Positions 1-13,937 of a stretch of DNA of 64,000 nt are shown here, in pieces. Positions within the stretch are counted from its first letter, which is position 1. Each line of letters begins with the position of its first letter. The DNA is from Sipunculus nudus (taxonomy: Eukaryota; Annelida; Sipuncula; Golfingiida; Sipunculidae), in contig CM049307.1 in assembly GCA_026874595.1 (NCBI GenBank), forward strand, positions 29,549,079-29,613,078, given 5' to 3'. The notes below the pieces were generated by a model. It worked only from the letters and a program-made list of their open reading frames with translations. It was not told the DNA's origin and did no database searches. A program made the translations under genes and the position numbers.

Positions 1-1713
1 AACTTGACTTGTATATGTCCCATTGGAAAAGCAAGACCAAAATTGATTTTGGGGTCATTAGGTCAAAGGTCAAGGTCACAGGACACATCTTTAAAAAAAT
101 TGTGGATGCATTTTCAGCCAAACATTTCATCTCAGATCTTTCATCTTGCACATATAGTTCACCTGCCAAGAGAGGAAGAATCCTATCAATTTTGAGGTCA
201 CAAGGTCAAAGGTGAAGGTCACAGGAGCCATCTGTCCAAAAATTAGTTTTTGGATGATAATTCCTTCTTTAATTGATGTATGGATTTCAAACTTGACTTG
301 TATATGTCCTATTGGAAAAGCAAGACCAAAATTGATTTTGGGGTCATGAGGTCAAAGGTCAAGGTCACAGGACACATCTTTAAAAAGATGTGGATGCACT
401 TTCAGCCAAACTTTCATCCTAGGTCTTCCATCTTGAATATATAGCTCGTTTGCCAATAGTGGATTATCCATATAAATTTTGGGGTCACAAGGTCAAAGGT
501 CAAGGCCACAGGAGCTATCTGTCCAAAAAATAGTTTCTGGATGATAATTCCTGCTTTTATTGATGTATTGATTTCAAACTTGACTTATATATGTCCCATA
601 GAAAAAGCAAGACTCCAATTGATTTTGGGGTCATGAGATCAAAGGTCAAGGTCACAGGACACATCTTTAAAAAGATTGTGGATGCATTTTCAGCCAAACA
701 TTTCATCTCAGACCTTTCATCCTGCACATATAAGTCATCTGCCAATAGAGGAAGACCCCTATCAGTTTTGAGGTCACAAGGTCAAAGGTGAAGGTCATAG
801 GAGCCATCTGTCCAAAAATTAGTTCCTGGATGATAATTCCTGCTTTTATTGATGTATGGATTTCAAACTTGACTTGTATATGTCCCATTGGAAAAGCAAG
901 ACCAAAATTGATTTTGGGGTCATTAGGTCAAAGGTCAAGGTCACAGGACACATCTTTAAAAAAATTGTGGATGCATTTTCAGCCAAACATTTCATCTCAG
1001 ATCTTTCATCTTGCACATATAGTTCACCTGCCAAGAGAGGAAGAATCCTATCAATTTTGAGGTCACAAGGTCAAAGGTGAAGGTCACAGGAGCCATCTGT
1101 CCAAAAATTAGTTTTTGGATGATAATTCCTTCTTTAATTGATGTATGGATTTCAAACTTGACTTGTATATGTCCTATTGGAAAAGCAAGACCAAAATTGA
1201 TTTTGGGGTCATGAGGTCAAAGGTCAAGGTCACAGGACACATCTTTAAAAAGATGTGGATGCACTTTCAGCCAAACATTTCATCTCAGATCTTTCATCTT
1301 GCACATATAGTTCTCCTGCCAAGAGAGGAAGAACACCATCAATTTTGAGGTCACAAAGTCAAAGGTGAAGGTCACAGGAGCCATCTGTCCAAAAATTAGT
1401 TTCTGGATGATAATTCCTGCTTTATTGATGTATAGATTTCAAACCTGACTTGCATATGTCCCATTGGAAAAGCAAGACCCGAATTGATTTTGGGGTCATG
1501 AGGTCAAATGTCAAGGTCACAGGACACATCTTTAAAAAGATCAAGGTCACAGGACCAACATCTCCAACAAGATTGTGGATTGTTAGATGGAAGAAACAAT
1601 AAATATGCCAAGTGTCAGTATATGCTGCTAAAAATGGGGGTCTATTCTTAAAGGGGGGGAGGGCTACTATGTCTGGGGATACTCTGGCACCTGCGGTGCC
1701 AAGAAATGTCTAG
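1..1713 (+). mobile_element. Helitron-like non-autonomous element, 287-bp satellite body and 3' end
   Basis: Five to six tandem units of about 287 bp (the motif GACTTGTATATGTCC recurs near 6, 296, 583, 870, 1159 and 1445) run from the window edge to about 1560. Each unit is a degenerate dimer of about 143 bp and each half carries a GGTCAAAGGT(C/G)AAGGTCAC block. Units near 1-580 and 866-1450 match best, giving a three-unit higher-order repeat of about 865 bp. After the array come GTCTGGGGATAC (about 1667), a hairpin GGCACC-tgc-GGTGCC and then CTAG at 1710-1713 followed by TTT. Hairpin plus CTRR is the known Helitron 3' terminus. The 5' end lies outside the window. Assignment to a Helitron/HINE type is inference; the repeats and terminus are seen directly. 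Confidence 0.7.
60..1560 (+). promoter_or_regulatory. Array of AGGTCA direct repeats (DR1-like nuclear-receptor sites)
   Basis: The satellite half-units repeatedly contain AGGTCAAAGGTCAAGGTCA or close variants, for example at about 60, 197, 349, 490, 630, 780, 926, 1060, 1213, 1350 and 1500. AGGTCA-A-AGGTCA is the consensus DR1 element bound by HNF4- and RXR-type receptors, and TCAAGGTCA is an extended half-site of the ERR/FTZ-F1 type. The array is upstream of, or in an early intron of, the P450 gene that starts at 2376. Motif presence is observed; regulatory activity is only inferred, because the same block also occurs in elements far from any P450 exon. Confidence 0.35.
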
Positions 1714-2375
1714 TTTAATATGGCCATTTCTGTTAATCCATGTGATGTATGAGGGTCGTATGTGTGGCGTAACAAATAATTGATGTATAGGCCTACAAAT
1801 ACCACTGTAACGTCATCACTGCGAATCGTCAAGTGGATGCAGTTTTAGATCGTCTTAAACTTATATTATTCATACATGCGAGAGTGTTATTTTGCTGTTT
1901 GATTATCGCCACATTGACTCTGAGGTAAATAAAGGTAAGCTTTAATGCATCATATAAAACTTATCAGGAATAACAGGTGGACAGGGGTGGTAGAATGTAG
2001 TATATAGTTTCTCCAAACCTTTTATGGAGAATGTCACAGGTTGCATCACGTAATTGTAATGGGTATACCGCTATTTATTACATAGGCATCGTTCTATATG
2101 TCAATGATTTTAGTTTGTATGTGTCACTGTCTTTTTGCAGGGTACGCATGCTCGTGGAAAAGGTTTATTTCATTATGAAAAAAAAAAAGAAAGAAAAAAA
2201 AAACAATATCTGATCGTGCATTTCTACATCCCTTGCTTCAGTTTAGATTAAACAGTTATGTTAACACGTAATGGATCAATATATCATTTTAGAAAATGTG
2301 TAAATTGTTTTAATACTATGATACTTTGTCCTGGATTATGTATATTGTGTACTCTTTGTTCTTTCCTCATTCTAG
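1714..2375. other. Non-coding stretch upstream of the first recognised P450 exon
   Basis: I searched this stretch for the missing P450 N-terminal exons (hydrophobic anchor and proline-rich hinge) and did not find them. It holds an A-rich run near 2178-2205 and no recognisable repeat or gene. Confidence 0.5.
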
Positions 2376-4244
2376 GGTTTCTGTAAAACGGATTTGGACA
2401 TGATGAAAAAATATGGAAAAGTCTACAGGTAATATATATGGTCATGTTTTCATGTATATATAGTATTTTACGGAGCTTCTTTGGCTGTATATATTTATTT
2501 ATACTTTTGGCAATATTGGACTTCATGGACGAAAAATACGGTTTTTCGTGTTTTTCTCAAGAGCAAATAGTGGTTATAAATTTCTTTTCTTCAAGTCAGA
2601 CCAATACATAGACATGTATTGTTTCCTTTTAATGCGATCTCGAACAATTGTTACCCTCAAACACATCTGTATATAGATATTTTCTGAATTCAGTTGTAAA
2701 TCTTTAATCTGGATCTGTATATAAATCCATATATTGCGAAAAATAACTGAAACATTGCCAGTATGTATCTTTCATAATCGCATCATTAAAACACAAGTGG
2801 GGATATATAAAAATATGGCTGCATGTATATGTATTGTTCAGGGTGTACGAGGGCCGCACACCAACTCTGGTCATTTCTGATACAGAGATCCTCAAACAGC
2901 TACTGGTGAAGGACTTCAGCGATTTTTCAAATAGGAGGGTAAGGTTCAGGCTAATTATTGAGTTCAGCGTAGAATCTTTCACGTTTTTAAAGCCATATAG
3001 TTATCATAAATCTATTTATTTTTTTCAAGAACTGTATAGAATAATCACTTCATATTTAGGCTGACGATTTATCATTCCTTATGTGTGTTTGTTGTAGTTT
3101 GTGACTTTGAAAATCATGTTTTTATACAGGGGCGTAGATAGCGGGGGGGGGGGGGGGGATAATGTGTACAATCATCCCCCAGGTTTCCATGAGGAAAAAG
3201 GCAAAACTAAAGTAATTATGCAATACATGCCAGTAAATAGTAATAATATTTATAACGAACGTTTTGAGGTATTAGAAGTAAAAACTGTCTCGCGTCGTCA
3301 AAAATTCAAGGATCCTTAATTCGTTATTCAGAGGTTCACCATAGGTTTCGTATATTTTGTATCTGCAATGGAGATACTCTCATAATATTTATTTACAGTC
3401 TTACCGTAATTACTATTTTCGTTAAGTATACAATTTAATATGCAGACTAGGACCTCTATAGCTCTATAGCTACACTCTAAGAACGAAAGGTGCTTCAAAG
3501 AACTCAATAGGGTTCTTTACGTTGTCACAAATATGGAACCCTATTTGGTTCTTTAAAGAACCCTATGATAGGGTTCTTTCAAAGAACCCTATGATAGGGT
3601 TCTTTAAAACACCCTTAGGGTTCTTTCATTTAACCCTTTGATAGGGTTCTTTAAAACACCTCAAGGGTTCTTTAAAAGAACCCTATGATAGGGTTCTTTA
3701 AAACACTTTCAGGGTTCTTTAATAGAACCCTATGATAGCGTTCTTTAAAACACCTTTAGGGTTGTTTAAACAACTTTATATTATCTTGATCGTAGGGTTC
3801 ATTAAAGAACCTTATAGAGCTTTGGGGCACCTTTAGGGTTCTTTAGATCCCCCCCCCTTTTATTGCTGATTACAAAAATTGTTCATACTGATTTCATATT
3901 GATACTGAGTTCATACTGATAAACAATATCTTATCCTGATATGGGGTCCAGACTACTGGATTAAAAAAATAAATACAAATACCATAATATACATAAATAA
4001 TATATTTATTTGCATTTATTTAAATATTGAAAATAATATATATTGAAGCACAAGGATGCCTCTATACAAAACAGGTTACATAACCCTTAATATACATGTA
4101 CATAATATAAGATTAAGAGGCAATCATACCATTTATTATCTCTTTTTCTTTCTATATATATATATTAAAGATGAAAAGAAACATATATTTATGAATAAAT
4201 CAATCAATGTCCTACAATTATCTCTTCATATAACCACATATAAC

Positions 4245-4317
<73 letters not shown>

Positions 4318-7184
4318 CCTCTAAGATCCTTTAAGGAATAAAGATCAGAATTTCAAACCTGATTGTTTCTAAAATGTAATGCTTGTCTTTGAATGTCATT
4401 AGATTAAAATTATTTTAAAATCTGCTACATATTGTTGAAAAACACAAATATGTATATTCTATATGTGGTGAAACTTTTACTGGAAGAATTATATTTTACT
4501 GTCATCACGTTCGGTGGTATCATCATAATATTAAAGCAATATATGCTGCATCTCTGGGTGTAATACTATATATATATAGTATATTTGAAAAAGGATTTCT
4601 TTTCGGTTTTAGCATATTATATTGGCCAGTAGCAATTATTTTTCTGACTTACAGTCATACTCCATGTATATATCCAACCCATAAATGTCAGGATAAAAAA
4701 AAAAGCATCCTTCATTAGAAACCATCAATCCATCCGCACCCAAGGTCAATTTTGAAGCTGGATGATGGTTGGCAATAAATGTAAGGTTCAATTTTAATGC
4801 TGTTCATTACCCTGTGCTTGTATATGTCTAACAGGATTATATTCTTTGCATGTGCTTACATAATCATTTTTAATCGTTTGTGCAAAAATGCAATCGATTT
4901 TGAAAGAAAACGACCAATCATCGATTTAATCGATTAATCGGCACACCACTATATAGGTAATAGGTCCATTAATGTGTTAGCTCTGTGTGCAGCCTCACAA
5001 CAGATATATAGGCACAGCCCTAGAGCTTTTCAGTCCAAAAACAAACTCCTCTGAAAAAAGAAAAAGTCTTTCTCAGTGACTTCGGGTACTGAAACCCATA
5101 TGCCCAATAGGCCGCCATCACAAGGGCAATCCCCATCGTAACGTATACGGGGCCGTCATCACAGGTGAGATTACAGCTACTGCCACCACGTGCAATTCGT
5201 CATCATGGCGTACATCCTGACCACCAGTGAACTTTAGTATTGGTATTGCGACGTTTCTCCCTGTTACTGAAAATACACATTCCAATATAAATAAAAGCAG
5301 CAATTATATACTGAGTATTTTGAAGTAACCCTAAAGTTGTCTATAGGTTACAGAAAAATTAAGTCTATTTACATTAATTTTGTTATTTGTATATTAAACG
5401 TATATGTTAAAACAGTCCCAGTGTTAGCGGCCCTGAGTATTTATTTTTTGCATTATAAAGACGGACAAAACCTGTTTTTCTAGATCAGCATCGCAGAAAG
5501 TTAGGTGTGCCAAAATAGAGGAAAATATCCCCACAAACAAAAGATAGATAGATAGATAGATAGATAGATTGATAGCTAAATTTAAAATGTAAACAGGCAT
5601 GTTTCACTGTACCTCTGCCCCATGAAGTTAGTAATATTTATATTTCTTATTTAAAACAAAGTAACAACATAATTACCTGTTTATGGAGGAACAGGTGGTC
5701 TTCATTTTCCCCCAAAAGACCCGGGATCGTTAATATTGCAGCATTATTCTTCAAACCTGAAAAAAATACAACTGAATTTAGGGTTACAAGAATAACATGT
5801 TTTGTTTTGGATATACAGTATGTCCCCAAACAGTGAAAAAGTGAGCATGCTGAAGCCCAGTGTTTTGCCTTTCAGGGCACCCCGTGACCGGTGACTGTTT
5901 CTGTGATTTCACAATCGGATGTATCTATACAGCCTAGCACTCAGGCACTGTAAGACTAACGTGTATACCCCATGCTGTGACCAGCCCCCACCGATGGGCC
6001 GATGGCCACCTAATGGCTACTCATTTATCATTCCACGTGTGCATGGTGTACACATTGCAACCTACATCTGGTATTACCATCGATATCAACTGACCTTTAT
6101 AAAGGAACACATTTTAAAACGTACTTCCCCTGACCATAATAGTATAATAGAACATCAGTTATAGAACCTCTTGAATACACAGAACAAATACACGCACACA
6201 CGCACACTCGCACACATATGTATTTATATATATATATTATACATATATATATATGTATATATATGCACAAACATATTAACATTATTGCGCACACGAATAT
6301 ATGTAAATATACAATTCACACAAACATACATACACCCAACTTGTATATTCGCAAGCATTGGCCTACATATGACGTATTGGAGAGGTTTGATAATTACACT
6401 GTCAAAAGGGAATCTATGCCCGGGCCATGTTGGAAACTTGCCTAGGGTACAGTAATACATCCACGATACTATAGTGCTGACACAAGCTGTGTATATACCC
6501 ATTATAAATATATAATTCCTGTATATTATCCATGCTCTGTAAATAAGTACACTGTACACTTAAATGATATAATATAACATCTGTGTTATAAATAATCCAA
6601 ACTGATTGTGTATCGTCAAAAACATATACTGCGCATTTTTCTTACAGCGATGCATCCCGATATATAACTTGCAACTTTAAAGCTCAATTAAGTGTTATAA
6701 CTCATGTAGATGATATATAGCATTTCTTTCCAGAGAGAGTAAACAAATATTCAGTGGATAAATTAATACATTCATAAACTTACCTTAAAGTCTTCACTGT
6801 CTGTTTGTGACGTTACTGGCTTGCAGTATGTACAGTACTTCAGCTGAACCTGGATCTGTCTCCACTGGTCAGCACTGGTCAGCACACTGTTCTAAATACC
6901 CGGCACTTGTAAGATTGGCGCGAGCGCGTATCAATTTACGATTAAGCAACGCCAGTGAGAGTCGTCGCCTCGTTTTTACATGAATGTAGCTGAAAAATGT
7001 TGTTTACACTTCACGCCAATCGCACTGAAATGCTGAAAATTGTGGTTGCCGTGTTGTGTAACCCTGGCTAGAGTCTGTCATATTTCCATTTTAAATGTAT
7101 TGATAATGATTATTAATAATAAAAAAAAATAACAAGAGTACCAATTTTGGTTCAGATTGTATATCACTGCTGAAAAAGTATACA

Positions 7185-7245
<61 letters not shown>

Positions 7246-8223
7246 CACCATACAATATTTAATTGCCAAAACTAATTCAGCTATGAATTACTTTACTAGA
7301 CCAAAATTTCTAGTAAGAGTGACTGCAGGATTATTTAATTGAAAAAAAAATAACTTAAATTTCCTTAATCATAATATCATGTAGATCTGTATTCGGACCA
7401 CACTAATAATTATCAATACAACTATTTTAATACTTGAGTTCAACCTTTAAATTTAGACTCCTTTATATCTCTTAGGAACGCCTTCTCTCTCGGAAGCGTT
7501 TAATTTATCAGGTTATAGAATCACCTCTTAATATACCCTGTTTTACAAGAAGCACTTCCAAAGAACCCTCATGCCTCTCAAAGAACCCTAAATCATCCCA
7601 AAGAACCCACCTTCATTTTGAGAACCCTGTTTTGCCTCATAACACCCTAGAGTTCTTTACTCAACCCCGTGGTACTTCAAAGAACTCTCAAAGAACCCTC
7701 AAGAACCCTTTTTTCTTAGAGTGTATATGACAATCTATTAATCATATGAATTAATATGTTTTATTATTCTACCAATAACCAATTCTCATAATTTGTTGCA
7801 TTCGGCCGGGGGCACGGAAAACCAGCTAAAAATAAAAAAAAATATATAAAAAAATAAATATAAGGTATCTTCATAATCTATACATCATTCTCTCCTTTGG
7901 TTCTCTGGTTTGCTGATTGAATAGGGAAAATAAATTAAATAAGTCTATTTCAAGATTTTAAAATTTCATTGAAGGGAAATCATATCTTCAAAATCGTTCT
8001 AATATAAGAGGTCAGTCTATAAATTATGTATTACTTACATAAGATACCAAAGAATTCTTGAACTTGCAGGCATAGGTATATATTTAGACTATGTATAAAG
8101 GGAATTAATGAGAAATTTTTAAAAAGGACAAATAAATCCAGAAAAAGATTGCTTGCAGGTTTTTAAAGAATGTTCAATTGTGAAGACTCAATTTAAAAAT
8201 TTGAAATCTTGAAAGTTTAGGTG

Positions 8224-8309
<86 letters not shown>

Positions 8310-9193
8310 CACATATATATATAATGTAAATCTCAGTTGTAATGTCTTATAAATCAAACAATTTGATTGCTTTCATATGTTGCTAAGAAAACACCTAAGC
8401 ATTAGTTACATGTATTTGTCCATTTGAAAAAACCTAGTTCCGGTCAGATACAGTCAGATACAGTGGGTCAGAGAGGATGGAATTTAATTTTTTACATAAT
8501 TGTTACCAGGGTATAACTTTGTAAATTGTCATGCAATTTTCAATCTCTCTTATGGAAGTCGAAGACACCTAATAGTGTAGAACAACCCCTATAGGCTTCA
8601 TGCACTTTGAATTAATAGTTAGAAAAGTAATAACTTACGAAAACTTGTAACATTTTGGCAATACTTTTTTTTCCAGGAAATTAGGGCCATGCCCATTTGT
8701 TAGTAAAGTCTCCAAGTTAACAAAACTTTTGCAGATACATGGCTTAAAATTTTGCATATTTGCGATTGGGAAAATTGAAAGTATTAACATGAAGTATTAG
8801 GCAAATCAGAGATGGTCTTATAAAACCCTTTTCATTAAGCTTTGTAAACAGAGTTTGCTCAGAATTTCATTTTCTGCTTAGCTGCAGGTTGATAAGGAAT
8901 ATAATTTTGATAATTTTAATTTTACCCCGTTTATCATTTATTGTCGTTCGTGTTATTATGTTCCTGTTCTTATGATTCTTACGAGTCTCATGGTTATAAT
9001 TTAATAAGGAAGAAAATACAAAATATTACTGTCATGAAATAATGTGCAGGACAGTTTGTTTATTGCTGAAAGTAGAGCGATAGACTGAGAGTTATAAAAA
9101 TACACGATGTAATCATTCTACAATGTACACTTTTGATTTTTTATCACTATATATAATGCATGCACTTTCCGTGCACACAATCACCCACACACA

Positions 9194-9250
<57 letters not shown>

Positions 9251-12200
9251 GACCTGATTACGCCACTGTTTTTATATGAGTATATACTATGTTTGTTAAT
9301 ATGGTTTGTAATAATATATATATATATACAAAAATACCTTGCATGCGTGTTGTTAATCAGTAAAATCTGTAAAAGTAGAGCATCCATGAATACAAATAAA
9401 TGCAGGTTTTCATTTCAGGTTATCCCTCTTCGTGGTCTTTTAAAGTATGGTCTCTTTGATTCCGTTGATCACGAGTGGCGCCGCCTGCGGCATCTACTTT
9501 CACCATCCTACACATCGGGCAAACTGAAAAAGGTAAATATGTCTGTAAACTGTGCGCATTATTTACGCAATGAAGCCTTTAGACAGGACATTTTCTCCCT
9601 TAACGTATCCGTATATATTTATCGAACCAGCCGAAAAAAAACCCTTTTAAAGCAATGACGCCCTGCTTGGAAAAGAAAGAAATTTCGGGTCAAGAGCTAA
9701 TTTTGGAGCAGTACAGCTCTGAATGATCTGGATTGTGTATAGAATATTGTTTAATATTTAATAGTTATAATATTATGCTGATAAAGAGAGTTGCATTAAC
9801 CATTATTGTTAAGATTATTTTTTATCTTTTCTGAGCTCAATTTGCAAAATGTCTATATCAAGACCGTTCTGGTAACACGAATGGTTTTATGGTCAGTGTG
9901 GTGATCGTTCCAGTGGTTTCGAGACATTGCACGTCAATCAAGCGTTATTGATTAAGAAAATTAAAACCATGATGGACTCCACAGATTGCATATATTATCA
10001 CTGTGCATGGTATCACTGTCTAGATGTATAGTGTCTGACCAGTCTCCCGAAGTGTTCAAATAATTAGTGGTTATTTCCTAAGCACGAGACATTTTGAAAA
10101 TACAAATACAGACGTGACAAATAGTGTATGACTGTATCTATTTTACCAATAATAAGAGGTGCTTTCATTACTATAAAGACTGAGAAACCTAGCATTAGAG
10201 TGTACTCTTCTATTGTAACCGTAAAATTGTCTTCACACAACTTTGCCTTTGCCTGGATGACAAGGATATGCTTTATTTCACATAACCAGAAATGTGTTTG
10301 TCATGGAATCCTGTGTCAGGGCAGCACACAGAGAGCAAATATCATGTATACATACAGATATTTATTTATACGTAACAGATGACAGCTGCCGTACACGACA
10401 GTGTAGACAAGCTGGTGCGCAACATCGGAGAAAAATCACAAGATGGGTTTGAGGCAAAAGAGTGAGTAGTAAAATCTGTATTGACTAAATCAATAAGGTG
10501 AGATTCCTTACGCGCAGATCGGGCACGCGGAATACGTATCAGGCAAAAAGAATCGCTACACGTAGCGATTATTGCAGGTTCCGCATGGTACCCAGGAGAA
10601 AACATGCATGCTGGTGTGCCGGTACATATAAAATTTCCCAACAGGCAATCCGCATGCCGCATTCTCCATGCCGCATTCCGTACATAACAAATCTTAGCTT
10701 AAGTCTGAATTGTAAGGCATGGTCAATACTATGATTGCGGTAATACCTCTAGATAAACAAAGTATTTTATTTTGTTGAATATAGAAAAACTTGAAAACAA
10801 TATTGTAATACATTTGAACACTTAAATTGAACTTTTGAGATTTTTCAGAAGTATGTGCACTTTAAGTCTGTTACCATGGTAACATGGATTGATTGTCTAT
10901 ATTCCAGGACATCAGGGATGTTTACTTTGGATGTTATCGCCTGTACAGGGTTCGGCCTTGACCTTGACTCGCAAAAAGATGCAAACAACCCTTTTCTTAT
11001 CAACGCCAAAGCAGTCGCCGATTTCAGCCTAGCCAATGTCGTACTTGTGCTTATATGTGCGTAATCTCATACGTTTAGAATTGTATATACATTATTGTAT
11101 TTAAAATTTTATTGTCGTATTTATGTTGACTTGCGCTTTGAAATAATATATTCAGATACAGCCATTGAAAAAGTACATTTGATTAATTCTACTTAAGTCA
11201 GATGTAAAACGTAGTAACTGAATTTGTTGGAGAAAAAATAAATTGATCTCTTCATTAGCTAAAAGAAACGTGTTAAAAGAAACAATTTTTACCAGATGTA
11301 TAAACCATGACACTGTTAATGACCTTAAACACATTATACAGATGCCTCACTTCTCCACCAGGGGATTTTGTTTCTCTCTAACCTTTAAGCTATTTATCCC
11401 TTTTCTTTTGCTCAGCTAACAGAAAGTCATCTGAGCTATAGCGATCAGTCTTTGTCCGGCGTCCTTCTGTCCGTAAACCAGGCACAAATCGTAACCGCTG
11501 GACCTAGAATCTTGAAACCTGTCATCCAGGGAGCACCATGAGAAATCTCCTTGGAAACCTGGAATGAGGTCTCTGTAAGTCTTACCCATATCCTTCGAGC
11601 TATGGGACTCCCCAAATAATGAAAAATTTGAAGCAAAACTTCAGTATCTGAATAACTAATGCATTAATCACCACGATTCTTTGCATGCTTATTGAGCATG
11701 GAATGATTCATCAGTTTTCGCAGATTGGTGGCATCACCTGTTTTTTTTCGAATTGTTACGCATTTTTTCCCCCTCTATTTTAAGACCTTCAAAGATGTGG
11801 TCATCTGTTAGCAGGGCACAAATCGTAACCATTGAACCTAGAAATTTCTAGCTTGACGCCCAGGAAGTCCGATTGAAAATCTCCGTGGAAACCTGAAATT
11901 AGGTCTCTGTTACCCATATCCTCTGAGCTATTGAGCTAAGAAACACTTCAAGAATCATTAAAAATTTGATACAAAAGCTCCAGTATCTGAATAACTAATC
12001 CATTGATCATCATGATTCTTTGCATGCTCATTGATCATTGAATGTTTCATCAGTTCCTGCAGACTGGTGGCGTCTCCTGTATTTTTTAGAATGTTTACGC
12101 ATTTTTTTCTCTTTTTTGAGACCTTCACATATGAGGTCATCTGTTAACATGGAACAAATCGTAACCATTGGACCTAGAAACTTGGCATTCAGAGAAGTCC

Positions 12201-13612
12201 ATGGAAAATCATCATGGAAACCTGAAATTAGGTTTCTTTTACCAATATCCCTCGAGCTGTGGGGCTCAGAAACACCCCAGGAATAATTAAAATTTGATAC
12301 AAAAGCACCAGTATCTGAACAACTAACGCATTGATCACCATGATTCTTTGCATATTCATCAGTTCAGGAGACTGGTGGCGCCAACCGAATTCTTTTTTAA
12401 ATTTTTACACATTCTTTTTTTATATTTCAGACTTTCGAAGATGTGGTTGTCTGTTAAAAGGGCACAAATCGTAACCATAAGACCTAGGATCTTCTAACTT
12501 GACATCACGGGAGGTCCATGAAAAATCTCCTTGGAAACCTGAAATTAAGTCTCTGTTACCCATATCCTCCGAGCTATGCTTCAGTTGAATGAGGATAACG
12601 CCTACAAAATTTGGCAATCAGATCATAACATTCCTTTTGTGAATGTCGTCATATTCGGCTTAGCGTCATCACCCCTGGGTCACTTATTAGGATTTGCCTT
12701 AAAGTATAAGTTTGTCAGGAAAAGGCTCTTGTTTTCACAGCTTACCGTCATACCCATGTTCTTGGAATCAGAGAGTTTTGATATAATGGTGGCCTGACCT
12801 TGGTCTTATAGTCCTGAGGTAATTGAACATCCTATTAAACGAAGATTTATCAAAGCATTTTGTTTTGCTGAGCCCTAAAATATTCTCCAGCTATATACAT
12901 GCTGACATTTTGTTTCAGTTTTCTTTCCTTTCCTGGTACCACTGCTCGATCTTTTCGGTGTGGAATTGGGTAACCAGAAACCAATGAAATTTTTTGAAAC
13001 TTTCCTGTTGAAGACCATTGAAGAAAGGAAGTCCTCAAAAGCCGTAAGACTTTTATTTAAACATATTCTTAAAATGACTCTAAGTAATCATCCAATATTA
13101 ATGCCTGCTATAGCCTTATGCTGATTTTTTGTACTTTAATTTAAAAACAGCCTGGACGGCTCAGTTGAATGTAATGTTTTTGCCATGTCAGTTCCGTTGA
13201 CGATTCAGTGGTACATTCATATGTTTTCTTAAATTTTACGACACATTTAAAACTGCAAACTTTAACTCACAAATGCCTTAAAAAAATTCTCAGTATTTTC
13301 TCACTTGTTAACAGATTACGGGTGTTCATTATTATTACATCATTGGTTAAAACCAAGTCATATTTTATTATTTTATTGTAGAATCACCATGACCTGTTAC
13401 AACTCATGCTGGACGCTAGCCAACAGGAACAGGAAATAGACAGTGAGGCTGACCAGAAAATGAACGAACTCCAGTTGTCGAAGGCAGACAAAAGTATCAA
13501 TCGCTTTTGTGGTTTCTTTATGATGTATATACTGAAGCAGGCACGAGAACGAAAAGTCATTATTCATAATGTATTAAAATATAGAAATGCGTACCTTGTC
13601 TTCAGAAAGTGC

Positions 13613-13656
<44 letters not shown>

Positions 13657-13892
13657 ACGATCATAAATGATGTAGAATTTAGATTTTTTTATAACACGAC
13701 CTGGCACATTTGATACATGTTTGGTATCGAGGCTTGACACTTGGGATGATCAAGTTTTGTAATACACGTTTTGGATGCAGAAAAAAGTAAAAGAATAGAA
13801 GGTGGAATGAACTTGTAACCATGGCATTTATTACATATATTATTATTCATTGTAGTAAATCTACTAATGTTGAATAACCTATTAACTTACCG

Positions 13893-13937
<45 letters not shown>

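Larger units (their letters stand above)
3473..7723. mobile_element. 4.25-kb TIR DNA element with minisatellite-like terminal arms
   Basis: The left end CACTCTAAGAA (3473) and right end TTCTTAGAGTG (ending 7723) are inverted copies, each flanked by TA. Inward of each end lie about 200-380 bp of repeated AGGGTTCTTT/AAAGAACCCT units: left arm 3485-3850 in mixed orientation, right arm about 7545-7712 mainly AAAGAACCC. Together these look like long, repeat-built terminal inverted repeats with a TA target duplication. The interior holds a long TA microsatellite and decayed minus-strand coding remnants. The element lies wholly inside the P450 intron between exons 2842-2938 and 9419-9532. The superfamily is not assigned because no transposase was recognised. 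Confidence 0.6.

Noticed and set aside
3142-3158. Poly-G/poly-C tracts (also near 14370, 19250, 30490, 32300, 39500) as regulatory G-quadruplexes
   Set aside because: Mononucleotide runs are common slippage products and their lengths are unreliable in assemblies; no functional context was seen.
4056-4334. Open frames rich in Ile-Tyr alternation
   Set aside because: They are translations of TA microsatellites, here and at 6218, 7078, 7157 and 9181.
10556-10575. Palindrome AATCGCTAC-ac-GTAGCGATT as an operator
   Set aside because: An isolated 9-bp-arm palindrome in an intron, with no supporting context.
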